Program-made: the position numbers and the translations under genes
The notes under the pieces: generated by a model
Database searches by the model: none
Seen by the model: the letters and a program-made list of their open reading frames with translations, nothing else
What the model was told of the DNA's origin: nothing
Origin: Streptomyces sp. NBC_00442
GTDB taxonomy: Bacteria > Actinomycetota > Actinomycetes > Streptomycetales > Streptomycetaceae
DNA: 64,000 bases
Direction of reading: 5' to 3'
Assembly: GCF_036014195.1 (NCBI RefSeq)
Contig: NZ_CP107918.1
Location: 1,426,001 to 1,490,000 of the forward strand
Shown: piece after piece, positions 45,409-53,597 of the stretch
Position numbering within the stretch: the stretch's first letter is position 1
How the letters are laid out: each line of letters begins with the position of its first letter

Positions 45409-45549
45409 GACTCGATCCTGCCATCCGCCACTGACGGACGGCCCACCGAGCCCGGTGGACGGAGCCGGAAAAGGCGGTGCGCAGGTCCACTTCAGCGTCG
45501 TAAGCTTTAGGAATTAATTACACGCGTCACGCCGGATCCGGAGCCCCCG

Positions 45550-46791
45550 TTGCCCAGTCCCTATCGCGCGATCTTCGCCGCCCCCGGCACCAAGGGGTTC
45601 TCCGCCGCCGGTCTGCTCGGCCGGATGCCGCTGTCGATGATGGGCATCGGCGTGGTGACGATGATCTCCCAGCTCACCGGGCGGTACGGCCTGGCCGGCG
45701 CGCTCTCGGCGACGCTCGCCATGTCGGCCGCCGTCATCGGCCCCCAGATATCCCGGCTCGTGGACCGGCACGGCCAGCGCAGGGTGCTGCGCCCGGCCAC
45801 CCTGGTCTCGGTGGCCGCCGTGACCGGTCTGCTCGTCTGCGCCCAGCGCGGCGCCCCCGACTGGACCCTGTTCGTCTTCGCCGCGGGCGCCGGCTGCGTG
45901 CCGAGCGTCGGCTCCATGGTCCGGGCCCGCTGGGCCGAGATCTACCGCGGCGACGCCCAGAACCTGCACACGGCCTACTCGTGGGAATCGATCGTCGACG
46001 AGCTGTGCTTCATCCTCGGGCCCATCCTGTCCATCGGGCTCTCCACCGCCTGGTTCGCCGAAGCCGGCCCGCTGATCGCCGCCTGCTTCCTGGTGGCCGG
46101 GGTGCTCTGGCTGACCGCCCAGCGCGGCACCGAGCCCGTACCGCACCCGCACGAGCACCACAGCGGCCGCTCCGCGCTGAGTTCGCGCGGGCTCCAGGTC
46201 CTGGTCGCCACCTTCGTCGCCACCGGCGCGATCTTCGGCTCGGTCGACGTGGTCACGGTGGCCTTCGCCGACGAGCGGGGCCACAAGGCGCTGGCCAGTC
46301 TGGTCCTCGCCGTGTACGCCCTCGGCTCGTGCCTGGCCGGAGCCGTGTTCGGGCTGCTGCGCCTGCGGGGCTCCGCCTCGACCAGGTGGCTGGTGGGCGT
46401 GTGTGCGATGGCGGTGAGTATGATCCCGCTCCAACTGGCCGGGAACCTGCCGTTCCTTGCCGTGACGCTCTTTGTCGCGGGTCTGTTCATCGCGCCGACG
46501 ATGGTGACGACGATGGCCCTCGTCGAACAGCACGTACCGCGCAGCAGGCTCACCGAGGGCATGACCTGGACCAGCACCGGGCTCGCGGTCGGTGTGGCGC
46601 TCGGCTCCTCCGCCGCCGGTTGGGTGGTGGACGCGGCGGGCGCACAGGCGGGGTACCTGGTGTCCGGCGTGTCGGGAACGCTCGCGGCGGTGGTGGCGTT
46701 CCTGGGGTACCGCCGGCTTCGCAGGCCGGTGCCGCATCGGGAGGGGCTCGGAGCAGATGAGCGGAGCGAACGGCAGCAGCACCTGGCGTAA
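45550..46791 (+). CDS. MFS transporter
   Basis: 413 residues with twelve predicted membrane helices and the loop 2-3 motif RLVDRHGQRRVLRP of major facilitator drug/sugar exporters, with a His/Pro-rich central loop (PVPHPHEHHSGRS). TTG at 45550 is the start, with GGAG eight bases before it; AT-rich sequence (TAGGAATTAATTA) at 45507-45519 is a likely promoter, divergent from hemH. Its 3' end overlaps the start of the lactone oxidase gene by 35 bp, so both are co-translated and may share a substrate. Confidence 0.9.
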   Translation: MPSPYRAIFAAPGTKGFSAAGLLGRMPLSMMGIGVVTMISQLTGRYGLAGALSATLAMSAAVIGPQISRLVDRHGQRRVLRPATLVSVAAVTGLLVCAQRGAPDWTLFVFAAGAGCVPSVGSMVRARWAEIYRGDAQNLHTAYSWESIVDELCFILGPILSIGLSTAWFAEAGPLIAACFLVAGVLWLTAQRGTEPVPHPHEHHSGRSALSSRGLQVLVATFVATGAIFGSVDVVTVAFADERGHKALASLVLAVYALGSCLAGAVFGLLRLRGSASTRWLVGVCAMAVSMIPLQLAGNLPFLAVTLFVAGLFIAPTMVTTMALVEQHVPRSRLTEGMTWTSTGLAVGVALGSSAAGWVVDAAGAQAGYLVSGVSGTLAAVVAFLGYRRLRRPVPHREGLGADERSERQQHLA

Positions 46792-48070
46792 CTGGGCGGG
46801 CAATGTCACCGCCCGGCCGGCGAGGGAGGCCACCCCGGCCTCCGTGGCCGAACTGGCCGCGGAGGTACGCAGGGCCGCCGAGGACGGCCTGACGGTGAAG
46901 GCGGTCGGCACCGGCCACTCCTTCACGTCGGCCGCCGCGACCGACGGCGTGCTCATACGCCCCGGCCTGCTGACCGGCATCCGCGAGATCGACCGCGCCG
47001 CGATGACCGTCACCGTGGAGGCCGGCACACCGCTGAAGCGGCTCAACGCGGCGCTGGCGCGGGAGGGTCTCTCGCTCACCAACATGGGCGACATCATGGA
47101 GCAGACGGTCGCCGGAGCGACGAGCACCGGCACCCACGGCACCGGCCGCGAATCGGCGTCGATCGCCGCCCAGATCACGGCACTTGAACTGGTGACCGCC
47201 GACGGCTCGCTCCTGACCTGTTCCGCGAAGGAGAACCCCGAGGTCTTCGCCGCGGCCCGGATCGGGCTCGGCGCGCTCGGCATCGTCACCGCGATCACCT
47301 TCGCCGTGGAGCCGGTGTTCTGGCTCACGGCCCGCGAGGAGCCGATGGCCTTCGACCGGGTCACCGCCGACTTCGACGAGCTGTACGCGGAGAACGAGCA
47401 CTTCGAGTTCTACTGGTTCCCGCACACCGGCAATTGCAACACCAAGCGCAACAACCGCAGCGCGGGTCCCGCGGCCCCGCCGGGGAGGGTGCGGGCCTGG
47501 ATCGACGACGAGTTCATGTCCAACGGGCTCTTCCAGGCGGTGTGTTCGCTCGGCCGGGTCGCGCCCGCGACCATCCCGGCCATCGCCAAGGTCTCCAGCA
47601 GGGCGCTCTCCGCCCGCTCCTACACCGACATCCCCTACAAGGTGTTCACCAGCCCGCGCCGGGTGCGGTTCGTGGAGATGGAGTACGCCCTGCCGCGCGA
47701 GGCCGCCGTCGGGGCGCTGCGCGAGGTGAAGGCACTGGTGGACCGCTCGCCGCTGCGCGTGAGCTTCCCCGTGGAGGTCCGTACCGCGCCCGCCGACGAC
47801 ATCGCGCTCTCCACCGCCTCGGGCCGGGAGAGCGCGTACATAGCCGTGCACATGTTCAAGGGCACGCCGTACCAGGCCTACTTCACGGCGGTCGAGCGGA
47901 TCATGACGGAGCACGCGGGCCGACCGCACTGGGGCAAGCTGCACACGCGGGACGCGGCGTACTTCGCGGAGGCCTACCCCCGCTTCGGCGAGTTCACCGC
48001 GCTGCGCGACCGGCTCGACCCCGAGCGCCGCTTCGCCAACGCCTATCTGCGGCGCGTGCTGGGCGACTGA
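46757..48070 (+). CDS. D-arabinono-1,4-lactone oxidase-family FAD enzyme
   Basis: 437 residues. The FAD-binding PCMH domain is N-terminal: VKAVGTGHSFTSAAATDGV, NMGDIMEQTVAGATSTGTHGTG (flavin-contacting), GLGALGIVTAITF. The ALO C-terminal domain follows (FEFYWFPHTGNCNTKRNN, RPHWGKLHTRDAAYF, DRLDPERRFANAYLRRVLG). It lacks the histidine in a covalent-flavin HXGH motif as far as I can see. It oxidises a sugar lactone or polyol. ATG at 46757 has GGAG and sits inside the MFS gene end. Confidence 0.9.
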   Translation: MSGANGSSTWRNWAGNVTARPAREATPASVAELAAEVRRAAEDGLTVKAVGTGHSFTSAAATDGVLIRPGLLTGIREIDRAAMTVTVEAGTPLKRLNAALAREGLSLTNMGDIMEQTVAGATSTGTHGTGRESASIAAQITALELVTADGSLLTCSAKENPEVFAAARIGLGALGIVTAITFAVEPVFWLTAREEPMAFDRVTADFDELYAENEHFEFYWFPHTGNCNTKRNNRSAGPAAPPGRVRAWIDDEFMSNGLFQAVCSLGRVAPATIPAIAKVSSRALSARSYTDIPYKVFTSPRRVRFVEMEYALPREAAVGALREVKALVDRSPLRVSFPVEVRTAPADDIALSTASGRESAYIAVHMFKGTPYQAYFTAVERIMTEHAGRPHWGKLHTRDAAYFAEAYPRFGEFTALRDRLDPERRFANAYLRRVLGD

Positions 48071-48096
48071 CCGGGGCCGTCCGGAGACCGCGCTCG

Positions 48097-49182
48097 CTAC
48101 GGGGCCGAGCTCGCGCCGGACTTCGGGTCCGGCGTGACCGGGTCGGCGGATCCGCTGCCCGAGCCGGAGCCCTGCGAGCCGGACGGGGTGGGGGTCGGGG
48201 TCGGCGTCGTGCCGCCCTTGCCCGAACCGGACCCGGAGTCCGCACCCGAGTCCGAACCGGAGCCCGATCCATGGGAAGTGGACGGGGACGGCGACGGCGA
48301 GGGGTCGCCCGAGCCGGAGCCGCCCCCGGTCCTCCCCGGCTCGTCGGTGCCGCCCGGCTGCGACGAGCCGCCGGTTCCGGGGGACGGCCGATCGCGCTCA
48401 CCCGGGTCCGAAGGGGCCGGCGGGGCCTGCTTCTTGGCGCCGCCGGTGAACACGGACTGCAACGTGGTCCCGTTGCCGTTTCCGCCGACCTCGCCGCCGG
48501 AGAGGAGTTCGTACGCCGTGATGCCGCCCATCGACACCCCGAAGACGACGGCCGCGGCCAGCACCGGGCGCTTCCATCCGCGCATCCGGGTGCCGTGGAC
48601 GCTCGCCTCGTTGAACTCCTTGGCGGGTGCCGCGCCCGGCGGCAGCCCGGCCCCGTCGACCGACTTGAGCAGCTGGGTGCGGTCGGCGGCCGCCCGGGGA
48701 AGCATCCGCGTGCGGTCCGCGTCGACCTGGCCGAGGAGCTGCGTGCGGTCGGCGTCGAGCCGTCCGAGGAGCTGCGTGCGCTCGGCGTCCGCCAGTGGCA
48801 GGGCCGTCGTCGCGTCGTGGGCGTTCGCGCCGCGGGCGTTCGCGTCCCGGGTGTTGTCGTCCTGAGCGTTGTCACCCTGAGCGTTGTTGCCCTGGGATCC
48901 CTTGTAGGGGGAGAGCACCGGTACCTGGCGCGAGCCGACCTTCGCCTGGACGGTCACCTCGCGCAGCTGCTCACCGGTCCTTCTGAAGAAATGCTGGAAG
49001 ACAGTGCCTCCGCAGGTGGCGACCACGCTCACGACACCCGCGCCGATGAACGTCCCGTACACCCCCAGGGTGGAGGCGAGCACCGCCGCGGCGACCGCCG
49101 CGAGCGCGCTGCCCGCGACTTGGGGCACGCTCAGGTCGATGCGCTTCCTGTCTTCGGTTCCGGTATCCGGCTTGTCACCCAT
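48097..49182 (-). CDS. Repeat-rich membrane protein of unknown function
   Basis: 361 residues. Two N-terminal hydrophobic helices (VAGSALAAVAAAVLASTLGVYGTFIGAGVVSVVATCGG, split by a turn) precede a soluble middle with NA-QGDNAQDDNTRDANARGANAHD repeats. An 11-residue repeat follows, four copies, of the form DADRTQLLGxx. A third helix (VLAAAVVFGVSMGGITAYELL) then leads into a 120-residue Ser/Gly/Pro/Asp/Thr tail, likely outside the cell. ATG at 49182. No family recognised. The topology suggests a wall-spanning anchor with a cytosolic repeat segment. Confidence 0.75.
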   Translation of the reverse strand: MGDKPDTGTEDRKRIDLSVPQVAGSALAAVAAAVLASTLGVYGTFIGAGVVSVVATCGGTVFQHFFRRTGEQLREVTVQAKVGSRQVPVLSPYKGSQGNNAQGDNAQDDNTRDANARGANAHDATTALPLADAERTQLLGRLDADRTQLLGQVDADRTRMLPRAAADRTQLLKSVDGAGLPPGAAPAKEFNEASVHGTRMRGWKRPVLAAAVVFGVSMGGITAYELLSGGEVGGNGNGTTLQSVFTGGAKKQAPPAPSDPGERDRPSPGTGGSSQPGGTDEPGRTGGGSGSGDPSPSPSPSTSHGSGSGSDSGADSGSGSGKGGTTPTPTPTPSGSQGSGSGSGSADPVTPDPKSGASSAP

Positions 49183-49680
49183 CCCCAGCCTCTGTTCGCC
49201 CTTCTCGTCGGTCTTGCACCTAGAAAGGACATTTGAGCGAAAGGAATAGTTCCGATTCCGGAGATTGTGTGAAGCAGGACACGTGGGAGCCGTGCGCGGG
49301 CGCGCCACAGGGGCTTCAACTCCCGTACCCCGGGACAACTTCGGCGGCGTGCCGGTCCACCCAGGTGGCCCGAATGGAGTACTGTGGCGAGCCCTGGGCC
49401 CCGGGTCCCACACGGGTACCCGGGACTGCGGGAGGGGGCCGAACGCGGCACTCGAACCGGCGGCGCCGCGGCACCGCACGGGCGCCTGCTGCACAGAGTG
49501 ACCACCTCGGTCACTCTGCGTTGCGAAGAGGTAACCGTGCCATAACGGCGTTCCAGGGCCCATGCCCGACACGCCGGGCAACTCGGCAATGTTGTGGCAG
49601 GCTGCACCCGGGCAGGCCACACTCGACTAGCGGAAGCAGCGACGCACGTGACGTCGGCAGGCACCACCCGGGAGGTCCCC
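49183..49680. other. Divergent control region between the repeat-rich protein and sepH
   Basis: No gene. The left third (49203-49270) is AT-rich and contains an ECF-like promoter candidate for the minus-strand gene; the rest holds GC-rich dyads such as CCCGGGT/ACCCGGG near 49400-49430. Confidence 0.4.
49228..49253 (-). promoter_or_regulatory. Possible ECF-sigma promoter of the repeat-rich membrane protein gene
   Basis: On the minus strand GGAAC (49249-49253) and GTC (49228-49230) are 18 bp apart, the general pattern of Streptomyces envelope-stress ECF promoters; the predicted start is about 40 bp before the ATG. Weak evidence because the motif is short. Confidence 0.25.
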
Positions 49681-50760
49681 ATGCCCGAACTGCGTGTCGT
49701 GGCCGTCTCCAACGACGGCACACGACTGGTGCTCAAGGCTGCGGACAGCACGGAGTACACGCTTCCGATCGACGAGCGGCTCCGGGCCGCTGTGCGCAAC
49801 GACCGAGCGCGCCTCGGACAGATCGAGATCGAGGTGGAGAGCCACCTCCGCCCGCGCGACATCCAGGCGCGCATACGAGCCGGTGCCTCCGCCGAGGAGG
49901 TCGCCCAGTTCGCCGGCATCCCCGTCGACCGCGTACGCCGCTTCGAGGGCCCCGTGCTCGCCGAGCGCGCCTTCATGGCGGAGCGGGCGCGGAAGACCCC
50001 CGTGCGGCGTCCGGGCGAGAACACCGGCCCCCAGCTCGGCGAGGCCGTCCAGGAGCGGCTGCTGCTGCGCGGCGCCGACAAGGAGAGCGTCCAGTGGGAC
50101 TCCTGGCGCCGCGACGACGGCACCTGGGAAGTCCTGCTCGTGTACTTGGTCGCGGGCGAGCCGCACTCCGCGAGCTGGACCTACGACCCGCCGCGCCGGC
50201 TCGTGCAGGCCGTCGACGACGAGGCGCGTTCGCTGATCGGCGAGTCCGACGACACCCTCGCCACGGTGCCCGAGCCGAGCTTCCCGTTCGTGCCGCGGAT
50301 CGCCCGGCTGCCCAGGGACCGGCCGCTCGACCGTGCCCTCGACCGCTCCCTGGAGCGGCCTCTGGACCGCGCCCTCGACCGGCAGTTGGAGCGCCCCGCG
50401 CCGCCCGAGCCGGTGACGGCCGAGGAGAGCGACTCGCTGACGAGCCTGCTCGAAGCGGTGCCGAGCTTCCGGGGCGACCTGGTCGTCCCCGAGCGGCCCT
50501 CGGCCGCGCCCGAGCCGGCCGAGCCCGAAGCGGACACCGAGCCGGAGATCGAGGAGCCGCCCGCGCCGGCGGCCTCGGCGGGCGCGGGCTCCGCGTACGC
50601 GGACGTCCTGATGCCGCGCACGGTCGCCGGCCACCGCGACCGGCTCACCGGCACGACGGACCGTCAGGCCGAGGCCGACGGCGTACGTCCGGGACGGCGG
50701 GCCGCCGTGCCGAGCTGGGACGAGATCGTGTTCGGCACGCGCAGGAAGAAGCAGGACTGA
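49681..50760 (+). CDS. sepH: SepH cell-division protein (DUF3071)
   Basis: 359 residues. SepH binds FtsZ and stimulates its assembly in actinobacteria. The N-terminal MPELRVVAVSNDGTRLVLK starts the conserved domain. A helix-turn-helix-like segment follows (SAEEVAQFAGIPVDRVRRFE), then VQWDSWRRDDGTWEVLLVY. The disordered C-terminal half holds a DRALDR/LERPLDR charged repeat and ends with a conserved WDEIVFGTRRKK tail. ATG at 49681 has a GGGAGG site; longer upstream frame is not conserved. It is monocistronic, ending at the 50833 hairpin. Confidence 0.93.
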   Translation: MPELRVVAVSNDGTRLVLKAADSTEYTLPIDERLRAAVRNDRARLGQIEIEVESHLRPRDIQARIRAGASAEEVAQFAGIPVDRVRRFEGPVLAERAFMAERARKTPVRRPGENTGPQLGEAVQERLLLRGADKESVQWDSWRRDDGTWEVLLVYLVAGEPHSASWTYDPPRRLVQAVDDEARSLIGESDDTLATVPEPSFPFVPRIARLPRDRPLDRALDRSLERPLDRALDRQLERPAPPEPVTAEESDSLTSLLEAVPSFRGDLVVPERPSAAPEPAEPEADTEPEIEEPPAPAASAGAGSAYADVLMPRTVAGHRDRLTGTTDRQAEADGVRPGRRAAVPSWDEIVFGTRRKKQD

Positions 50761-50832
50761 GCGTTGCGCGCGGGGCGGCGGCGGGTGACCGGCCCGCCTC
50801 CGGGTGCGGGCCGTGCTCGCTTCTCGCGCAGT

Positions 50833-50860
50833 TCACCGCGCCCCCGCCGGGGCGCGGTGA
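50833..50860. terminator. Bidirectional terminator
   Basis: A perfect 12-bp stem, TCACCGCGCCCC with its complement, closes the loop CGCC between the convergent sepH and sulfurtransferase genes. Confidence 0.8.
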
Positions 50861-50872
50861 CGTGGTGGTGGG

Positions 50873-51721
50873 CTACTGCGGGTCGGGGCCCGTCGCGACC
50901 GGGCGGGATTCGTCCGACGACCACTGGGACCACGAACCGGCGTACAGCGCCGCGGGAATCCCCGCCACGGCGAGGGCGAGCACCTCGTGCGCGCCGGAGA
51001 CGCCGGAGCCGCAGTAGACGCCGACCTCGGTGTCGACTGCGCCAAGGGCCTTGAAGCGGGCGGCCAGTTCACCGGCGGGCAGGAAGCGGCCGTCGGGACC
51101 CACGTTCTCGGTGGTCGGCGCCGACAGGGCGCCCGGGATGTGCCCGCCCACCCGGTCGATGGGCTCGACGTCTCCGCGGTACCGCTCCGCCGCGCGGGCG
51201 TCGAGCAGCACTCCGGAACGGGCCAGCGCGGCCGCCCCGTCCGCGTCGAGGAGCACCACACCGCCCGGCTCGGGCCGGAAGTCGCCCTCGCCGGGCACGG
51301 GGACGTCGGTGGAGAGCGGGCCCGTCCACGCGGCGAGTCCGCCGTCGAGTACTCGTACGTCCTCGTGGCCGGCCCAGCGCAGCAGCCACCAGGCGCGGGC
51401 CGCGGCCCAGCCCTGACCGCCGTCGTAGACCACGACCGGCGTACGCGTCGACACACCCGCGCCGCGCATCACCCGGCCGAATTCGGCCATGTCCGGGAGC
51501 GGGTGCCGGCCGCCGGATCCGGGCGGCCCGGCCAGCTCCGCGTCGAGGTCGACGAAGACCGCTCCGGGCAGGTGCCCCGCCTCGTAGGCGGCCCGGCCGT
51601 CGAACGGCGCGGCGCCCGATGCCTTCGCCATGGTCAGCTGCCAGCGGATGTCGAGCAGGACCGGCGGCCGGTGGCCCGCCAGTTCGGTCGCGAGGTCGGC
51701 TTCGGTGATGAGGTGATTCAT
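50873..51721 (-). CDS. Thiosulfate/3-mercaptopyruvate sulfurtransferase (tandem rhodanese)
   Basis: 282 residues, two rhodanese domains. The first is catalytically silent; the second has the cysteine loop VYCGSGVSGAHE, whose CGSGV form is of the mercaptopyruvate type. VVYDGGQGWAAARAWWLLRWAGH and VLDGGLAAWTG are standard. ATG at 51721 (MNHLITEADLA). It donates sulfur to cyanide or thiol acceptors. It stands alone between sepH and a divergent VOC gene. Confidence 0.92.
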   Translation of the reverse strand: MNHLITEADLATELAGHRPPVLLDIRWQLTMAKASGAAPFDGRAAYEAGHLPGAVFVDLDAELAGPPGSGGRHPLPDMAEFGRVMRGAGVSTRTPVVVYDGGQGWAAARAWWLLRWAGHEDVRVLDGGLAAWTGPLSTDVPVPGEGDFRPEPGGVVLLDADGAAALARSGVLLDARAAERYRGDVEPIDRVGGHIPGALSAPTTENVGPDGRFLPAGELAARFKALGAVDTEVGVYCGSGVSGAHEVLALAVAGIPAALYAGSWSQWSSDESRPVATGPDPQ

Positions 51722-51931
51722 GGGGTCATCCTCGCGCAGAGTCCCCCGCGACGTAACGCCCAGGAAACGGGTGAGCGACCCCAAAGCGGGCAAGCTCCTG
51801 CGGGAACGCGCCAAAAGCGGCGCGGCCGGGGCGCTCCGCGGTGCTGGTGGTGGAACCATCGGCCCGGGTGCGGGGGTTTGTGCACCGCACCTGCGAGCAG
51901 CAGTTTCTCGACCGCCGAGGAGAGAGTGACG

Positions 51932-52705
51932 ATGACCCAGTCGGAGACCCGGCGCATCCCTGGCACACCCTGCTGGGTGAGTCTCATGGTGCACGGTCTG
52001 GCCGCGACCCAGGAGTTCTACGGCGCACTGTTCGGCTGGGAGTTCAGCCCCGGCCCGCAGCAGCTCGGCCCCTACGTCCGCGCTCTGCTCGACGGCCAGG
52101 AGGTCGCCGGGATCGGCCAGTTGCCGCCCGACCGTCATCTGCCGATCGCGTGGACCACCTACTTGGCGACCGACGACGCGGACGCGACGGCCGAGACGAT
52201 CCGGCACTGCGGCGGGACCGTCGGCGTCGGCCCGCTCGACGCCGGCGAGGCCGGCCGGATGGCGATCGCCTCGGACCCGGCGGGCGCCGTGTTCGGCATC
52301 TGGCAGGGCGGCGCGCACATCGGCGCCGCCGTCGCGGGCGCGCCCGGCACCCCCGCCTGGAACGAGCTCGTCACGCGCGAGACGTCGTCCGTCGCCAAGT
52401 TCTACCAGGCGCTGTTCCCCTACGACGTGGAGCCGGTCATCTCGGCCGACTTCGACCACGTGACCCTGCACCTGGAGGGCCGGCCGGTGGCCTCGCTCCA
52501 GGGCGTGGGCAACGCGCTGCCGCGCGACAAGGGTTCGCACTGGATGACGTACTTCGAGGTGGCCGATGTCGACGAGGCCGCCGCGCGGGCGTCCGACCTC
52601 GGGGGCCATGTGCTGCGGCAGCCGCGCGAGGAGGCCGGCGGGCGGGCCGCGACGGTCGCCGACCCGGAGGGGGCCGTGTTCACCGTCGTCCGGTCGCTCG
52701 GCTGA
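51932..52705 (+). CDS. VOC/glyoxalase-like protein with two domains
   Basis: 257 residues, a tandem of two vicinal-oxygen-chelate domains (TPCWVSLMVHGLAATQEFYGALFGWEF and TPAWNELVTRETSSVAKFYQALFPYDV), each followed by the DPAGAVFGIW or DPEGAVFTVV end. The metal ligands typical of active enzymes are only partly present, so it may be a binding protein. ATG at 51932 has GAGGAG. It resembles hydroxylase-type or bleomycin-resistance-like proteins in Streptomyces; substrate unknown. Confidence 0.88.
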   Translation: MTQSETRRIPGTPCWVSLMVHGLAATQEFYGALFGWEFSPGPQQLGPYVRALLDGQEVAGIGQLPPDRHLPIAWTTYLATDDADATAETIRHCGGTVGVGPLDAGEAGRMAIASDPAGAVFGIWQGGAHIGAAVAGAPGTPAWNELVTRETSSVAKFYQALFPYDVEPVISADFDHVTLHLEGRPVASLQGVGNALPRDKGSHWMTYFEVADVDEAAARASDLGGHVLRQPREEAGGRAATVADPEGAVFTVVRSLG

Positions 52706-52829
52706 GCCGGCCGCTTCGCGGTCGGGCGGTGTCCATACCGTTTCTCCATGTAGAACGCGCATAGCCGCGTCCTTCACGCTGACCTCGCAGTTCTCGTCTC
52801 GTACGACACCTTGTGAGGGGCATCGCAGC

Positions 52830-53597
52830 GTGAGCAACGAAGAGGCAGTCCGGCTCGAACAGGTCAGCAGGTGGTACGCGTCGGGGTCGTCGGCGGCGGT
52901 GCGCGCCCTCGACCAGGTCACCGTGGGTTTCGAACGCACCACGTTCACCGCCGTGATGGGTCCTTCGGGATCGGGCAAGAGCACCCTTTTGCAGTGCGCG
53001 GCCGGACTCGACCGTCCCGACGCGGGACGGGTGGTCGTGGACGGCGTCCATCTCGGCCCGCTCGGCGAGAAGGACCTCACCGAGCTGCGCCGGGAGCGGA
53101 TCGGCTTCGTCTTCCAGGCGTTCAACCTGCTCGGCGCGCTGAGCGCCGAACAGAACGTGGGGCTCCCGCTGCGGCTGGCCGGCCGCAGGCCCGCCGCCCG
53201 CGCGGTGCGGGCGGCGCTCGCCCAGGTCGGCCTCGAGGAGCGCGGCGGGCATCTGCCCGCGCAGATGTCCGGCGGGCAACAACAGCGGGTGGCGATCGCG
53301 CGCGCCCTGATCACCCGGCCGAAGGTGTTGTTCGCCGACGAGCCGACCGGGGCCCTGGACACCGGCACGAGCAGGACCGTTCTGGAGCTCCTTCGCTCCC
53401 TGGTGGACGAGGAGGGACAGACCACGATCATGGTCACCCACGATCCGGTCGCCGCCTCGTACGCGGACCGGGTCGTCTTCCTCGTCGACGGCCGCCTGAC
53501 GGACACGCTGCTCCGGCCGACCGCTCGGCGGGTCGCGGAGCACATGTCACGGCTCGAAGCGGCGCCTACGCCGGCGGCCGCGGGCGGGGGCCGGTGA
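52830..53597 (+). CDS. ABC transporter ATP-binding protein, MacB/FtsE-like
   Basis: 255 residues. Walker A GPSGSGKST, Q-loop FVFQAFNLLG, signature MSGGQQQR, Walker B LFADEPTGALD and switch histidine MVTHDP. GTG at 52830 has GAGGGG ten bases upstream. The stop overlaps the start of the FtsX-type permease by one base (TGATG), so both halves are coupled. The family exports peptides, lipids or drugs and often gives antibiotic resistance. Confidence 0.95.
   Translation: MSNEEAVRLEQVSRWYASGSSAAVRALDQVTVGFERTTFTAVMGPSGSGKSTLLQCAAGLDRPDAGRVVVDGVHLGPLGEKDLTELRRERIGFVFQAFNLLGALSAEQNVGLPLRLAGRRPAARAVRAALAQVGLEERGGHLPAQMSGGQQQRVAIARALITRPKVLFADEPTGALDTGTSRTVLELLRSLVDEEGQTTIMVTHDPVAASYADRVVFLVDGRLTDTLLRPTARRVAEHMSRLEAAPTPAAAGGGR

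Noticed and set aside
43108..45510. 800-codon plus-strand frame over the phosphatase and hemH genes
   Set aside because: A mirror of two clear enzymes; its composition is low-complexity Gly/Arg/Val/Gln.
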